DNA of 37,083 nucleotides from Variovorax beijingensis (GCF_003951285.1 NZ_RXFQ01000030.1:1-37083), one strand, 5' to 3'; shown: positions 7,950 to 16,425, counted from the first letter of the stretch. Notes: generated by a model from the letters alone, not told the origin. Translations and numbers: made by a program.

Positions 7950-8978
7950 TTAGTTCATGATGTTCTCGGTGAACCACTTGCGCCACTCCGCAGTCTTCTC
8001 GGCGCGCAGCTTGTTGTCGATGACGATGGTCTGGGTGTCCCACTGTGCCTTGGTGGTGAACACGCCGGGCAGCTTGGCGTCTTCGGCCGAAACCGTTGCG
8101 TTGTCGACGACCGGGCTGGCCTTCTTCGAAGCCACGATCTTCGACTGCACTTCGGGCGACAGCGCAATGTTCAGGAACTTGTGGGCCAGGTCAGCCTTGG
8201 TGCTTCCCTTCATGATGGCCATGGTGTCAACGCCGAGCACCGCACCTTCCTTGGGCATGACCACCTTGATCGGCACGCCCTGGCTGGCCATGTGGTACGC
8301 ATTCATCGAAAGAATGACTTCGACGGGCGTTTCCCCGGTGGCGATCAATTGCTGCGCATTGGCGTCGTTGGTATAGAAGGCCTTGAAGTTGGGCTTGAGC
8401 GCCTTGAGTTTGTCCTGGCCTTTTTCCCAGGACCTGGCATCTCCGCCCGACAGCATGGCGGAAACCGCAATCAAATGGCTGGGATCGAAGTCAGGGGCGC
8501 TGATCTTGCCTTTCAGGGCCGGATGCCACAGGTCATTCCAGCTTTCGAATTTGACGCTGGGCGGCAGCAGGTCGGCGCGATAGCCGATGGAATACACATA
8601 GGCCCAGCTGCCGATGTGGTACGGGCTGATCCTGGCGCGGTCGACCAGGCGGCTGGCGTTCGGGATCTTGCTGCTGTCGAGTTGCTCGAACAGGTCGCTG
8701 TTCACGTAGAGCCAGCCGACATGCGAGGTCGTGAACGTGATGTCGCTTTCGGGCTTGGAGGCGAGCTTGGCCTTGTTCAGGCGGTCGATGGTGCCGCCGG
8801 TCACGTACTTCACCGGCACGCCGGTCTGTTTCGTGAACTCCTTGCCGATGTTCTCGTCGATGAGGTCGCGGAAGCTGCCACCCCATGTGCTCACCACCAG
8901 GGCGTTGTCCTGCGAGTAGGCCGATGTGGCGGCCAGCGTGGCGGAAAGCACGCACAGTGTCAAAAGCTTGCGAATCAT
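7950..8978 (-). CDS. Polyamine-type ABC transporter substrate-binding protein
   Basis: The 342-residue protein has a signal peptide (about residues 1-22, ending ATSAYSQ). It then follows the PotD/PotF-like pattern: ALVVSTWGGSFRDLIDE at the mature N-terminus, FTKQTGVPVKYVTGG, SWAYVYSIGYR and ISAPDFDPSH. It would deliver ligand in the periplasm to the two permeases that follow. The gene is first in its operon and diverges from the RidA gene across 297 bp. Relatives carry polyamines, opines or amino-acid derivatives, so the ligand remains open. The surrounding deacylase, RidA and oxidase genes suggest a nitrogenous compound, which is inference. Confidence 0.9.
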   Translation of the reverse strand: MIRKLLTLCVLSATLAATSAYSQDNALVVSTWGGSFRDLIDENIGKEFTKQTGVPVKYVTGGTIDRLNKAKLASKPESDITFTTSHVGWLYVNSDLFEQLDSSKIPNASRLVDRARISPYHIGSWAYVYSIGYRADLLPPSVKFESWNDLWHPALKGKISAPDFDPSHLIAVSAMLSGGDARSWEKGQDKLKALKPNFKAFYTNDANAQQLIATGETPVEVILSMNAYHMASQGVPIKVVMPKEGAVLGVDTMAIMKGSTKADLAHKFLNIALSPEVQSKIVASKKASPVVDNATVSAEDAKLPGVFTTKAQWDTQTIVIDNKLRAEKTAEWRKWFTENIMN

Positions 8979-9275
8979 TGAAAACCCTCAGATCGAAAAG
9001 TTGAACGTTGGTCGGAGCTGGCAATCCGTCGGCGAGTCGCACTGAAGTGCAAGCATTGCGCCAGCACCATGTCCACTCACCTCAGCGACCGGATGATGTG
9101 GAACTCGCGACTTGCGGCCAAGTCGCCTTTTACTTAGAGGTGCCTCAATTTTCCTGATGGGCGCGGGTCCGCGGGCAAAGCTCGGAAATTCCTAAACGGT
9201 CGCCCGGAAAATACAAATGGCACCGATGCCCGGCGCCGATGACCATTGCCATTCCCGTCATCAGCCCCCAGCAAC
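8979..9275. other. Divergent intergenic region between binding-protein and RidA operons
   Basis: This 297-bp region has no convincing gene. It must hold both divergent promoters. The clearest signal is the AT-richer part around 9130-9152, with GAGGTGCCTC (9136-9145) running into an AATTTT tract. That motif partly recurs upstream of the ABC ATPase gene (see 15208-15217). I could not assign a confident -10/-35 pair. Confidence 0.4.
9142..9151 (+). promoter_or_regulatory. Shared motif GCCTCAATTT, copy 1
   Basis: GCCTCAATTT recurs exactly at 15208-15217. In both places it is preceded by GAGG, giving GAGG-N2-CCTC here and GAGG-N5-CCTC there. Both lie in the divergent control regions of the two halves of the same catabolic block, so a common regulator such as the LysR protein at 10432 could bind them. 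Chance recurrence cannot be excluded. Confidence 0.25.
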
Positions 9276-9689
9276 ATGAAACACACCCGCATCCGGCCTT
9301 TCAATACCAAGGTCACGTACCCGGAACAGAAGCTCGACAACGACCTTTGCCAGGCCGTTGTCGCCCGAGGCAGCACCGTTTTCCTGCGCGGGCAGATCGG
9401 GCAGGACCTTGAAACGTCCGAGAGCGTCTGTATCGGGGACGTCAGCGGTCAAGCGGAGCAGGCCATGGCGAACATCGCGATGCTGCTCAAGGAGGCCGGC
9501 GGCGAACTCCAGGACATCTGCAAGATCACGATCTACATCATCGATCCGCGTTACCGCGAGGCCGTATATCTCGTCGTGGGCCGCTGGCTGAAAGGGGTTT
9601 TTCCCGTGTCGACAGGCATCGTGGTGTCTGCCCTGGCCCGTCCGGAATGGCTGGTGGAAATTGATGCCACGGCCATGATTCCCGACTGA
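9276..9689 (+). CDS. RidA-family (YjgF/UK114) protein
   Basis: The 137-residue protein is the usual RidA size. It shows family strands such as FLRGQIGQD, AMANIAMLLKEAGGELQDICKIT and YIIDPRYREAVY, and the late arginine of the ALARPEWLVEID segment that corresponds to the carboxylate-binding arginine of RidA. RidA enzymes hydrolyse reactive enamines or imines released from amino compounds. This makes sense in a pathway with an oxidase and a deacylase. The ATG at 9276 gives the normal N-terminus; an in-frame ATG at 9246 would add ten unconserved residues. It is followed 5 bp later by the DUF1028 gene. It may be a Rid subgroup rather than RidA itself. Confidence 0.88.
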   Translation: MKHTRIRPFNTKVTYPEQKLDNDLCQAVVARGSTVFLRGQIGQDLETSESVCIGDVSGQAEQAMANIAMLLKEAGGELQDICKITIYIIDPRYREAVYLVVGRWLKGVFPVSTGIVVSALARPEWLVEIDATAMIPD

Positions 9690-9694
9690 GCCCC

Positions 9695-10366
9695 ATGACG
9701 TTCTCCATCATCGCGCGCTGCCCCGCCACCGGGCAGTTCGGTGCCGCCGTTGCCTCGTCCTCCCCCGCGGTCGCCGCGCGTTGCATCCGCGGCCGCACGC
9801 ACGTGGGCGCCGCCGCCAGCCAGAACATCACCGATCCGGACCTGGGCCCGCTCGCCCTGGACCTGCTCGCCAGCGGACTGACACCGGCGCAAGCGGTGGC
9901 CGAGCTGCAAAAGCGTCCCTTCATCGACTACCGCCAGGTGATGGCCATCGATGCGTCGAACCCCCCGGTGGTTTTCACCGGGGCCAAGGCGCTCGGCACC
10001 CTGGCCAGCGTGGTCGGCACGCATGCTGCATGCGCCGGCAACATGCTGCTCACACGCGAGGTGCCCCAGGCGATGCTCTCGGCATTCGAGAGCGCCGAAG
10101 GCCCGCTGGCCGAACGCCTGATGCAGGCCATGCTCGCCGGCCAGGCGGCCGGTGGCGAGGAAGGCCCAGTGCATTCGGCCGGCCTGCTGGTCTACGGGGA
10201 GCAGAACTGGCCGATCGTGGATCTGCGGCTGGACTGGGTGGAGCTCGACCCGGTGCAGGCCCTCTACGCCACCTGGAAGGTGTATGAACCGCAGCTGCAG
10301 GCCTACATCACGCGGGCGCTCGACCCGCGTGCAGCCCCCAGCTTCGGGGTGCCTGGAGACCTCTGA
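9695..10366 (+). CDS. DUF1028 family protein (putative Ntn-type hydrolase)
   Basis: The 223-residue protein matches the DUF1028 pattern from its N-terminus (MTFSIIARCPATGQFG, then AAVASSSPAV) through GAAASQNITDPDLGPLALDLLASG and FTGAKALG to the CAGNMLL and AGQAAGGEEGPVHSAGLLV segments. The family is related in fold to N-terminal nucleophile hydrolases but its reaction is not generally established. It is cytoplasmic, with no signal peptide. It is cotranscribed with RidA (5 bp apart), a pairing that recurs in amide or amino-compound catabolic clusters as far as I know. An amidohydrolase role is inference. Confidence 0.85.
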   Translation: MTFSIIARCPATGQFGAAVASSSPAVAARCIRGRTHVGAAASQNITDPDLGPLALDLLASGLTPAQAVAELQKRPFIDYRQVMAIDASNPPVVFTGAKALGTLASVVGTHAACAGNMLLTREVPQAMLSAFESAEGPLAERLMQAMLAGQAAGGEEGPVHSAGLLVYGEQNWPIVDLRLDWVELDPVQALYATWKVYEPQLQAYITRALDPRAAPSFGVPGDL

Positions 10367-10431
10367 AGGGCCGCCGGTACACTGGACTGTCAACGTCCCG
10401 CGCCGCTCCCCAGCCTCTTCTCTACCTCGAC

Positions 10432-11391
10432 ATGCTCAACCGCGTTTCCTTGCGTCAGATGGAGTACTTTGTCGCCACCGCGACGCACGGCAGCATCGCC
10501 GCTGCGTCGGCGCAGATCCATATCTCCTCGCCTTCGATCTCCGCGGCCATTGCGCATCTCGAGTCCGAGCTGAACGTGCAGTTGTTCGTGCGCCATCCTT
10601 CCAAGGGACTGGGACTGACCGCCATCGGCACCCTGGTGCTGCGGCAGTGCGAAGACGTGCTCGACCAGTCTTCCCGCCTGTATGAGATCGCCTCGGATTC
10701 GAGCGATGTCATGCAAGGCGTCTTGCGGGTGGGCAGCTTCCAGTCGCTCACCGCCATGATTGCACCCGAGGTCATCTTCGGATTTTCCCGGGCGTTCGAG
10801 ACGGTGGAAGTGGAGATGGTCGAAGGCGACCAGGTGGTCTTGATGAACAAGATCCGTGCGCTCGAGATCGACCTGGCGATCACCTACGACCTGCACCTGG
10901 GCGACGACATCGAGTTCGAAACCCTGGCGACGCTGCCGCCTTATGTGCTGGTGAGCGAACTGCATCCGTTGGCGCAGGAGAAGGCCGTCACGTTCGAGGA
11001 GCTGGCAGCCCAGCCCTACGTGCTGCTCGACCTGCCGATGAGCCGGGAGTATTTCACCTCGCTTTTCGCCAAGGCCGGCGTCACGCCGAACATCGTGGCG
11101 CGCTCGCGGTCCGAGGAAGTGGTGCGCTCCATGGTGGCCAACGGCATCGGGTATGCGCTGTTCAACGTGCGGCCCAAATCGAACCAGGCGCTCGACGGCA
11201 AACGCATGGTGCGTGTGCGCCTGGCCGGCACCAATCGCCCGATGCAGCTTGGCCTGGCAACCTACAAGCCGATGAAGCAGTCGCGGCTGACCCGCGTCTT
11301 CATGGAGCGCTGCCGCGCCTACATCTCCGACCAGTACATCCCCGGCATGAGCGCGGCGAGATTCTTCGACCCCCACATCGCAGCGCCCTGA
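10432..11391 (+). CDS. LysR-type transcriptional regulator
   Basis: The 319-residue protein has the LysR winged helix-turn-helix at about residues 5-64 (LRQMEYFVATATHGSIAAAS, then SPSISAAIAHLESELNVQLF). A periplasmic-binding-protein-like effector domain follows. It lies inside the catabolic block, 65 bp after DUF1028 and 18 bp before the M20 deacylase, on the same strand. Unlike most LysR genes it is not itself divergent from a target, but it is central to the block and could control both divergent regions (8979-9275 and 14995-15259). Inducer unknown. Confidence 0.9.
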   Translation: MLNRVSLRQMEYFVATATHGSIAAASAQIHISSPSISAAIAHLESELNVQLFVRHPSKGLGLTAIGTLVLRQCEDVLDQSSRLYEIASDSSDVMQGVLRVGSFQSLTAMIAPEVIFGFSRAFETVEVEMVEGDQVVLMNKIRALEIDLAITYDLHLGDDIEFETLATLPPYVLVSELHPLAQEKAVTFEELAAQPYVLLDLPMSREYFTSLFAKAGVTPNIVARSRSEEVVRSMVANGIGYALFNVRPKSNQALDGKRMVRVRLAGTNRPMQLGLATYKPMKQSRLTRVFMERCRAYISDQYIPGMSAARFFDPHIAAP

Positions 11392-11409
11392 AGCGCCCAA
11401 CGCATCGCC

Positions 11410-12591
11410 ATGGATCAAGAAAGTGCCGCAAGCATGTCCAGCACCTCGCTGCTGGAGACCCTGATTGCCTTCCCCTCGGTTTCCCTGAAACCGAACATCG
11501 GGCTCATCCACAAGGTGCAGGAGATCCTGGCGGAAGCCGGCATCGAATCGACCCTTGCACCGGACCCGCAGGACGCCAGCAGGACCAACCTGTTCGCCAC
11601 GGTGGGCCCGCAAGGCGTTCCGGGTGTCCTGCTCTCCGGGCACACCGACGTGGTGCCCGTGGACGGCCAGCCCTGGACTTCGCCGCCCTTCGAGGCCACG
11701 CACAAGGATGGCCGCATCTACGGACGCGGCGCGGCCGACATGAAGGGCTTCGTCGCCTGCGCCGTCATCGCCATGGTGGCTGCGGCCCGCAGGCCGCTGA
11801 AGCGCCCCCTGCAACTGGCCCTGTCCTTCGACGAGGAGATCGGCTGCGTCGGCGTGCGCCACCTGCTGCGCCGGCTCGAGAACGACCTCCCTGCACCCTA
11901 CCTTTGCATCGTCGGCGAGCCCACGCTGATGCGTATCGGCACGGGTCACAAGGGCAAGTCTGCCTATCGGGCCGTCTGCTGCGGCCAGGCCGGCCATTCG
12001 GGCCTGGCGCCCAGGTTCATCAACGCCGTCCACATGGCCACTGACCTCGTCGCGTCGGTGCGCGAGGTGCAGCGCGAACTGTCGGAGACCGGCCCCCGCG
12101 AGGAAGGCTACGGCGTACCCTACTCCACGGTCCATGTCGGCGTGATCCACGGCGGACGGGCCCTGAACATCGTGCCCAGCGAATGCGAAGTCAGCTTCGA
12201 GATCCGCCATGTCTCGCAAGATCAGCCCGAGGAGATCCTGGCCCGCGTGCTGCAGCGCCTGGCCGACCGCGTGGCGGCCGATGCGGTGCATCCCGAGGCC
12301 CCGTTGCCGAACATCCAGCTGACCAACAGCTATCCCAGCCTGAGCACGCCCGAGGATTCGCCGGCCGTCAGCTTGCTCGGTTCCTTGCTGCCCCCCGGCA
12401 CCCGCTGCACCAAGGTCGATTTCGGATCCGAAGGCGGCTTGTTCAAGCAGAGCTGGCGCGAAACGCCGGTGCTGATCTGCGGCCCCGGCAGCATCGAGGT
12501 GGCGCACAAGGCCGATGAATACGTGGAACTGTCGCAGATCGAAGCCTGCGACCGGATGATGGCCGCCCTCGTCGACTTTCTCTGCCAGTAG
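11410..12591 (+). CDS. M20 metallopeptidase, ArgE-like (acetylornithine deacetylase family)
   Basis: The 393-residue protein has the M20 dimetal site in order: SGHTD (His78, with Asp80), the bridging Asp110 in RGAADMKG, catalytic Glu142 and Glu143 in DEEIG, Glu170 in VGEPT and His366 in AHKADEY. A dimerisation-domain GHSGLAP (His196) and the ArgE-like FGSEGGLF segment are also present. It probably removes an acyl group from an N-acylated amino acid or related compound. A nearby in-frame ATG at 11434 is an alternative start. It ends 3 bp from the converging hydroxy-acid oxidase. In this catabolic setting, a peripheral deacylase fits better than arginine biosynthesis. Confidence 0.88.
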   Translation: MDQESAASMSSTSLLETLIAFPSVSLKPNIGLIHKVQEILAEAGIESTLAPDPQDASRTNLFATVGPQGVPGVLLSGHTDVVPVDGQPWTSPPFEATHKDGRIYGRGAADMKGFVACAVIAMVAAARRPLKRPLQLALSFDEEIGCVGVRHLLRRLENDLPAPYLCIVGEPTLMRIGTGHKGKSAYRAVCCGQAGHSGLAPRFINAVHMATDLVASVREVQRELSETGPREEGYGVPYSTVHVGVIHGGRALNIVPSECEVSFEIRHVSQDQPEEILARVLQRLADRVAADAVHPEAPLPNIQLTNSYPSLSTPEDSPAVSLLGSLLPPGTRCTKVDFGSEGGLFKQSWRETPVLICGPGSIEVAHKADEYVELSQIEACDRMMAALVDFLCQ

Positions 12592-12594
12592 GCC

Positions 12595-13737
12595 TCAGCG
12601 CATGCGCAGGATTTCGCGGTCGACGCCGCGGACATCCGTCTTGCCGCAGAAGGCCATGGAGAGATCGAGTTCGTTCTGAATGAGGTGCAAGGCCGTGGCA
12701 ACGCCTTTCTCCCCCAGGGCGCCCAGGCCGTACATCATGGCGCGGCCGATGTAGGTGCCGCGCGCCCCGAGGGCGATCGCCTTCAGCACGTCCTGCCCCG
12801 AGCGGATGCCGCCATCCATGTGCACCTCCACCCGATGTCCGACGGCCTCCACGATGCGTGGCAGGGTGGAGATCGACGACGAGGCGCCGTCGAGCTGCCG
12901 CCCGCCGTGGTTGGACACCACGATGGCATCGGCCCCGCTTTCAACCGCCAGCCGCGCATCTTCGGGATCCTGGATGCCCTTGACGATCAGCTTGCCGTTC
13001 CAGCGCTTCTTGATCCATTCGATGTCTTGCCACGACAGGCGTGGATCGAACTGTTCCCGGGTCCACTCCACCAGCGAGCCGATGTTGTCCACGCCCTTCG
13101 CGTGACCGACGATGTTGCCGAAATGGCGATGCCGGGTGCCCAGCATGTTCCAGCACCAGCGCGGCTTGCTCGCCAGGTTCACGAGGTTGCGCAGGGTCGG
13201 CCGAGGGGGCGTGGACAGGCCGTTTTTCCTGTCCTTGTGCCGCTGTCCGAATACCTGCAGGTCCATGGTGACCACGAGCGCGGAACAGTTGGCGTTGCCG
13301 GCCCTCTCGATCAGGCCTTCCACGAAGCTGCGGTCGCGCAGCACATAGAGCTGGAACCAGAACGGATGGCGGCCGGTCGCTTCGGCCACCGCCTCGATCG
13401 GGCAAATGCTCATGGTCGACAAGGTGAACGGTATGCCGAACTTCTGCGCCGCACGCGCCGCCAGGATCTCGCCATCGGCATGCTGCATGCCGGCGAGACC
13501 CGTGGGCGCGATCGCCACCGGCATGCTGACCGGCTGGCCCACCATGGTGCTGGCGGTGCTGCGCTCGGTGATGTCCACCGCCACGCGCTGGCGAAACTCG
13601 ATCCTGCCGAAATCCTCTTCGTTGGCACGGTAGGTGTATTCGGTCCACGAGCCGCCATCCACGTAGTCGTAGAACATCCGGGGCACGCGTTTCCTCGCCA
13701 GGCGGCGCAGGTCTTCGATGCAGGTGATCTCGGCCAT
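12595..13737 (-). CDS. FMN-dependent alpha-hydroxy-acid oxidase/dehydrogenase (LldD family)
   Basis: The 380-residue protein has the complete family active site. This includes the N-terminal FYDYVDGGSWTEYT segment, Tyr131 in FQLYV, Lys253 in IVKGI, the catalytic His277 and Arg280 in SNHGGRQLDGA, and the phosphate-binding DGGIRSGQDVLKA at about 308-320. These enzymes oxidise L-2-hydroxy acids (lactate, glycolate, mandelate) to 2-oxo acids using FMN. The gene lies 6 bp downstream of the FAD monooxygenase gene in a two-gene minus-strand operon. The GhrA-like 2-hydroxyacid dehydrogenase at 18539 handles the same class of compound. Exact substrate unknown. Confidence 0.92.
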   Translation of the reverse strand: MAEITCIEDLRRLARKRVPRMFYDYVDGGSWTEYTYRANEEDFGRIEFRQRVAVDITERSTASTMVGQPVSMPVAIAPTGLAGMQHADGEILAARAAQKFGIPFTLSTMSICPIEAVAEATGRHPFWFQLYVLRDRSFVEGLIERAGNANCSALVVTMDLQVFGQRHKDRKNGLSTPPRPTLRNLVNLASKPRWCWNMLGTRHRHFGNIVGHAKGVDNIGSLVEWTREQFDPRLSWQDIEWIKKRWNGKLIVKGIQDPEDARLAVESGADAIVVSNHGGRQLDGASSSISTLPRIVEAVGHRVEVHMDGGIRSGQDVLKAIALGARGTYIGRAMMYGLGALGEKGVATALHLIQNELDLSMAFCGKTDVRGVDREILRMR

Positions 13738-13743
13738 GCAGGC

Positions 13744-14994
13744 TCAGGTCTTGCCGTACGACATGTATGCGTCCTGGACCGCGATGTGGTCGGCGATGTA
13801 TTTCGCGTCGTGCCACACGCCGTAGATGAAGGACGAGGCGCGGTTGACCAGGTTCGGCAGTCCCAGGAAGTAGATGCCGCTCTCGGCGGAGATGCCCCGC
13901 TTGTGAAAGGGCGCACCCTTTTCGTCGAAGGCATTGACCTTCAGCCAGCTGTAGTCGAAGGTGAATCCGGTGGCCCAGAGAATCGTCGTGATGCCGGCCT
14001 TGGCGAGATCCAGGCTCATGATCGGGTCCTTGAGGCAGTCCGGGTCCGGCAGCAGCTCCCAGGCTTCGGGCTCCGGCGCAAAGGGCAAGCCGTTCTGCTC
14101 GATGTAGGCATCCGCTTCGCGCAGCACGTCGAAGTACGCCTGGTCGCCTTCCGCGACATTCCTGGCCAGGCCTTCTTCGAACTCGATGACACCGTCCTTG
14201 CAGGCCTTGGTCAGGCCGACCAGCGTCACGCCCATGTGCGCGAGGCGACGGAAATCGACCGTCTTGCCGCCCTCGTAGCCGCTGACGGCAAACGCGACGT
14301 GCTGCTTCTTGGGCTTGGTCTTGACCTCGTCCCACAGGCCCAGGGCACCCAGCCACCAGCAGTAATCGCGGCCGCGGTAGGAACGCGGCGGGCGGTAGTG
14401 CTCGCCCACCGAGAGATAGACCGTCTTGCCCGCCTTGCGCAGCTCCTCGGCGATCTGCGAGCCTGAAGCGCCCGCACCCACGACCAGCACGGCGCCCTCC
14501 CGCAACTGGCCCGGGTTCTTGTACACCGAGGAATGCAGCTGCTGGATGCTGCCGGTTTCGGGAACGATCTTCGGATAGGCCGGAATCTGGAAAGGTCCGG
14601 TGGCCGCAACGACGTTGATCGCTTCGATGACCCCCTCCGAGGTCGTGACCTTGAAGCCCGGGCGGCCCACGTTGCGTTCCACCTGCTTGACCTCGACACC
14701 GGTGCGCACGGGCGCCTTCAGCATGGCGGCGTAGTCCTCGAAATACTGCGCCATGCGCTCTTTCGGTGGAAATGCCTCCGGCGAAACTCCTTCGAACTTC
14801 AACCCTGGAAAACGGTCATGCCAGGCGGGGCCATTCGCGACCAGCGAATCCCAACGCTCCGAGCGCCAGCGTTCCGCGATCCGGTTGCGCTCCAGCACCA
14901 CATGCGGCACGCCCACGAGCGAAAGATGCTCGCTCATGGCGATGCCGGCCTGGCCAGCGCCGACCACCAAGGTATTGATTTTTTCCACTGACAT
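13744..14994 (-). CDS. Flavin-dependent (FMO/BVMO-like) monooxygenase
   Basis: The 416-residue protein has two Rossmann motifs: GAGQAG at residues 12-17 for FAD and GAGASG at 173-178 for NAD(P)H. A late ATGFTFDYSWL segment is as in flavin-containing monooxygenases. It may oxygenate nitrogen, sulfur or a ketone. The start at 14994 was chosen because AGGAA sits five bases upstream and residue 1 leads straight into the FAD strand. The open frame extends to 15090, but those extra 32 residues look unlike the family. It is first in an operon with the FMN hydroxy-acid oxidase. N-oxygenation of an amine imported by the split ABC transporter is an inference. Confidence 0.85.
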   Translation of the reverse strand: MSVEKINTLVVGAGQAGIAMSEHLSLVGVPHVVLERNRIAERWRSERWDSLVANGPAWHDRFPGLKFEGVSPEAFPPKERMAQYFEDYAAMLKAPVRTGVEVKQVERNVGRPGFKVTTSEGVIEAINVVAATGPFQIPAYPKIVPETGSIQQLHSSVYKNPGQLREGAVLVVGAGASGSQIAEELRKAGKTVYLSVGEHYRPPRSYRGRDYCWWLGALGLWDEVKTKPKKQHVAFAVSGYEGGKTVDFRRLAHMGVTLVGLTKACKDGVIEFEEGLARNVAEGDQAYFDVLREADAYIEQNGLPFAPEPEAWELLPDPDCLKDPIMSLDLAKAGITTILWATGFTFDYSWLKVNAFDEKGAPFHKRGISAESGIYFLGLPNLVNRASSFIYGVWHDAKYIADHIAVQDAYMSYGKT

Positions 14995-15135
14995 TTGTGT
15001 TCCTAAAGAAGATCGCCACTGATGCACGTCGCCAGGCAGCCTGGAGACACCAGCCATCGATGCAGGCGAGTCTGAAGAAGCACACTGCATTTGAAAATCA
15101 CGTTTTTCGGACTCAGGGCTTAGGAAAAAGCAAAG

Positions 15136-15175
15136 CGCTGCCCGAAGGCCCTCGCGGGGGGGCCGTGCCCCAGCG
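15136..15175. repeat. GC-rich imperfect palindromic block
   Basis: CGCTG (15136-15140) and CAGCG (15171-15175) enclose a GC-rich stretch that itself holds GGGGC-CGT-GCCCC (15159-15171). It lies in the 265-bp divergent region between the FMO and ATPase genes. It could be a REP-like element or a structured 5' region; copy number elsewhere is unknown. Confidence 0.3.
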
Positions 15176-15207
15176 GCTATCGAGACCTTTCGTTTTTCCG
15201 AGGGGCC

Positions 15208-15217
15208 GCCTCAATTT
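15208..15217 (+). promoter_or_regulatory. Shared motif GCCTCAATTT, copy 2
   Basis: This exact 10-bp repeat of 9142-9151 sits 42 bp upstream of the ABC ATPase start. GAGG (15200-15203) precedes it as in copy 1. It is a possible common operator for the two halves of the ABC importer. Confidence 0.25.
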
Positions 15218-15259
15218 CGGCAAAGGCCCGGACACGGACTCCTGGCTTATCGTTCGCGC

Positions 15260-16408
15260 ATGAAAGTAGTCCACTCCGACCCTGCAGCGCAGCCCGGCCT
15301 TTCGCATCCGCAGGCCGACACAGCCGTCAGCCTGGAGGGCGTGGTCAAGAAATACCACGACCAGACCGTGTTGCACGAGGTCTCGCTGAAGATCAAGCGT
15401 GGCGAATTCCTCACCCTGCTGGGTCCGTCGGGCTGCGGCAAGACGACGCTGCTCAACCTGATCGCAGGCTTTGCCGAGGCCGACAGCGGCGAGATCTTCA
15501 TCGAGGGCCAGCCGGTGACCAGCGATCCGCCGCACAAGCGGCAGATCGGCATCGTCTTCCAGAACTACGCGCTCTTTCCGCACATGACCGTGGAGCGCAA
15601 CATCGGGTATGGACTGCGGATGCGGGGCGTGCCCAAGGACGAGGTGGCCCAGCGCGTCAAGGAAGCGATGGCCATGGTCAAGCTCACCGGCCTGGGGCAC
15701 CGCAAGCCGCGCGAACTCTCCGGCGGCCAGCAGCAGCGTGTGGCGCTGGCACGCGCACTGATCATCCAGCCCAAGGTGCTGCTGCTCGACGAGCCCTTCT
15801 CGGCCCTGGACAAGAGCTTGCGCGGCTCGATGCAGGTCGAGATTCGCGAGATCCAGCGCCGCCTGGGCCTCACGACGGTCTTCGTCACCCACGACCAGGG
15901 CGAGGCGCTGGCGATGTCGGACCGCATCGCCGTGATGTCGGCCGGCGTCATCCGCCAGATCGCATCGCCGGCCGACCTGTACCGCAGTCCGCAGGATCCG
16001 TTCGTGGCGTCCTTTCTTGGCGACGTGAACATCCTGCCGGCCCACTACCACGGCAAGACCGCCCACGAGATCCAGCTGCGCCTGGGCTCCGGCTATCTCA
16101 GCCTGCCGCAGGCTCGGCTGGTCGATGCATCGCACGAAGGCGAAAGGCTGGACGTCTACGTCCGGCCGGAACACATCCTGCTGGAAAGCCTGCATGCCGG
16201 TTCGGTCCTGAGCGGCACCGTGATCCACCACGTCTTCCAGGGCGACCACATCAACACCTACTTGGATGTGGATGTTCCGAGGACGGCCCGGCAGGTGGTC
16301 ACGGTGCGCAGTGCAGGCCTGGGCGCCATGCAGCATTGGCCCGTCGGCTCGGTCGCCGGGCTGGCGCTTCTCGATGAAGGCATCAGCGTCTTCAGCTCCC
16401 GCAAGTAA
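15260..16408 (+). CDS. ABC transporter ATP-binding protein, PotA type
   Basis: The 382-residue protein has Walker A GPSGCGKTT (about 55-63), the Q-loop VFQNYALFPH (99-108), signature LSGGQQQR (153-160), Walker B VLLLDEP (173-179) and the VTHDQ switch. A C-terminal TOBE-like domain of about 130 residues follows, typical of PotA/FbpC-type importers. It is the only importer ATPase in the window. Its partners are probably the orphan permeases and binding protein at 6247-8978, about 6 kb away on the other strand. It is first in a five-gene operon with a quinone oxidoreductase, a GST, an AroQ-like protein and a GhrA-like enzyme. Confidence 0.92.
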   Translation: MKVVHSDPAAQPGLSHPQADTAVSLEGVVKKYHDQTVLHEVSLKIKRGEFLTLLGPSGCGKTTLLNLIAGFAEADSGEIFIEGQPVTSDPPHKRQIGIVFQNYALFPHMTVERNIGYGLRMRGVPKDEVAQRVKEAMAMVKLTGLGHRKPRELSGGQQQRVALARALIIQPKVLLLDEPFSALDKSLRGSMQVEIREIQRRLGLTTVFVTHDQGEALAMSDRIAVMSAGVIRQIASPADLYRSPQDPFVASFLGDVNILPAHYHGKTAHEIQLRLGSGYLSLPQARLVDASHEGERLDVYVRPEHILLESLHAGSVLSGTVIHHVFQGDHINTYLDVDVPRTARQVVTVRSAGLGAMQHWPVGSVAGLALLDEGISVFSSRK

Positions 16409-16425
16409 CAGCCCCGGCAAGCCCC

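Noticed and set aside
11410..12591. Calling the M20 enzyme the biosynthetic ArgE
   Set aside because: Active-site motifs fit the whole ArgE/DapE/carboxypeptidase group, and the neighbours are catabolic, so the biosynthetic name is not supported.
14995..15090. N-terminal extension of the FMO gene to 15090
   Set aside because: The extra residues are unlike the family, while 14994 has a good AGGAA and leads directly into the FAD-binding strand.
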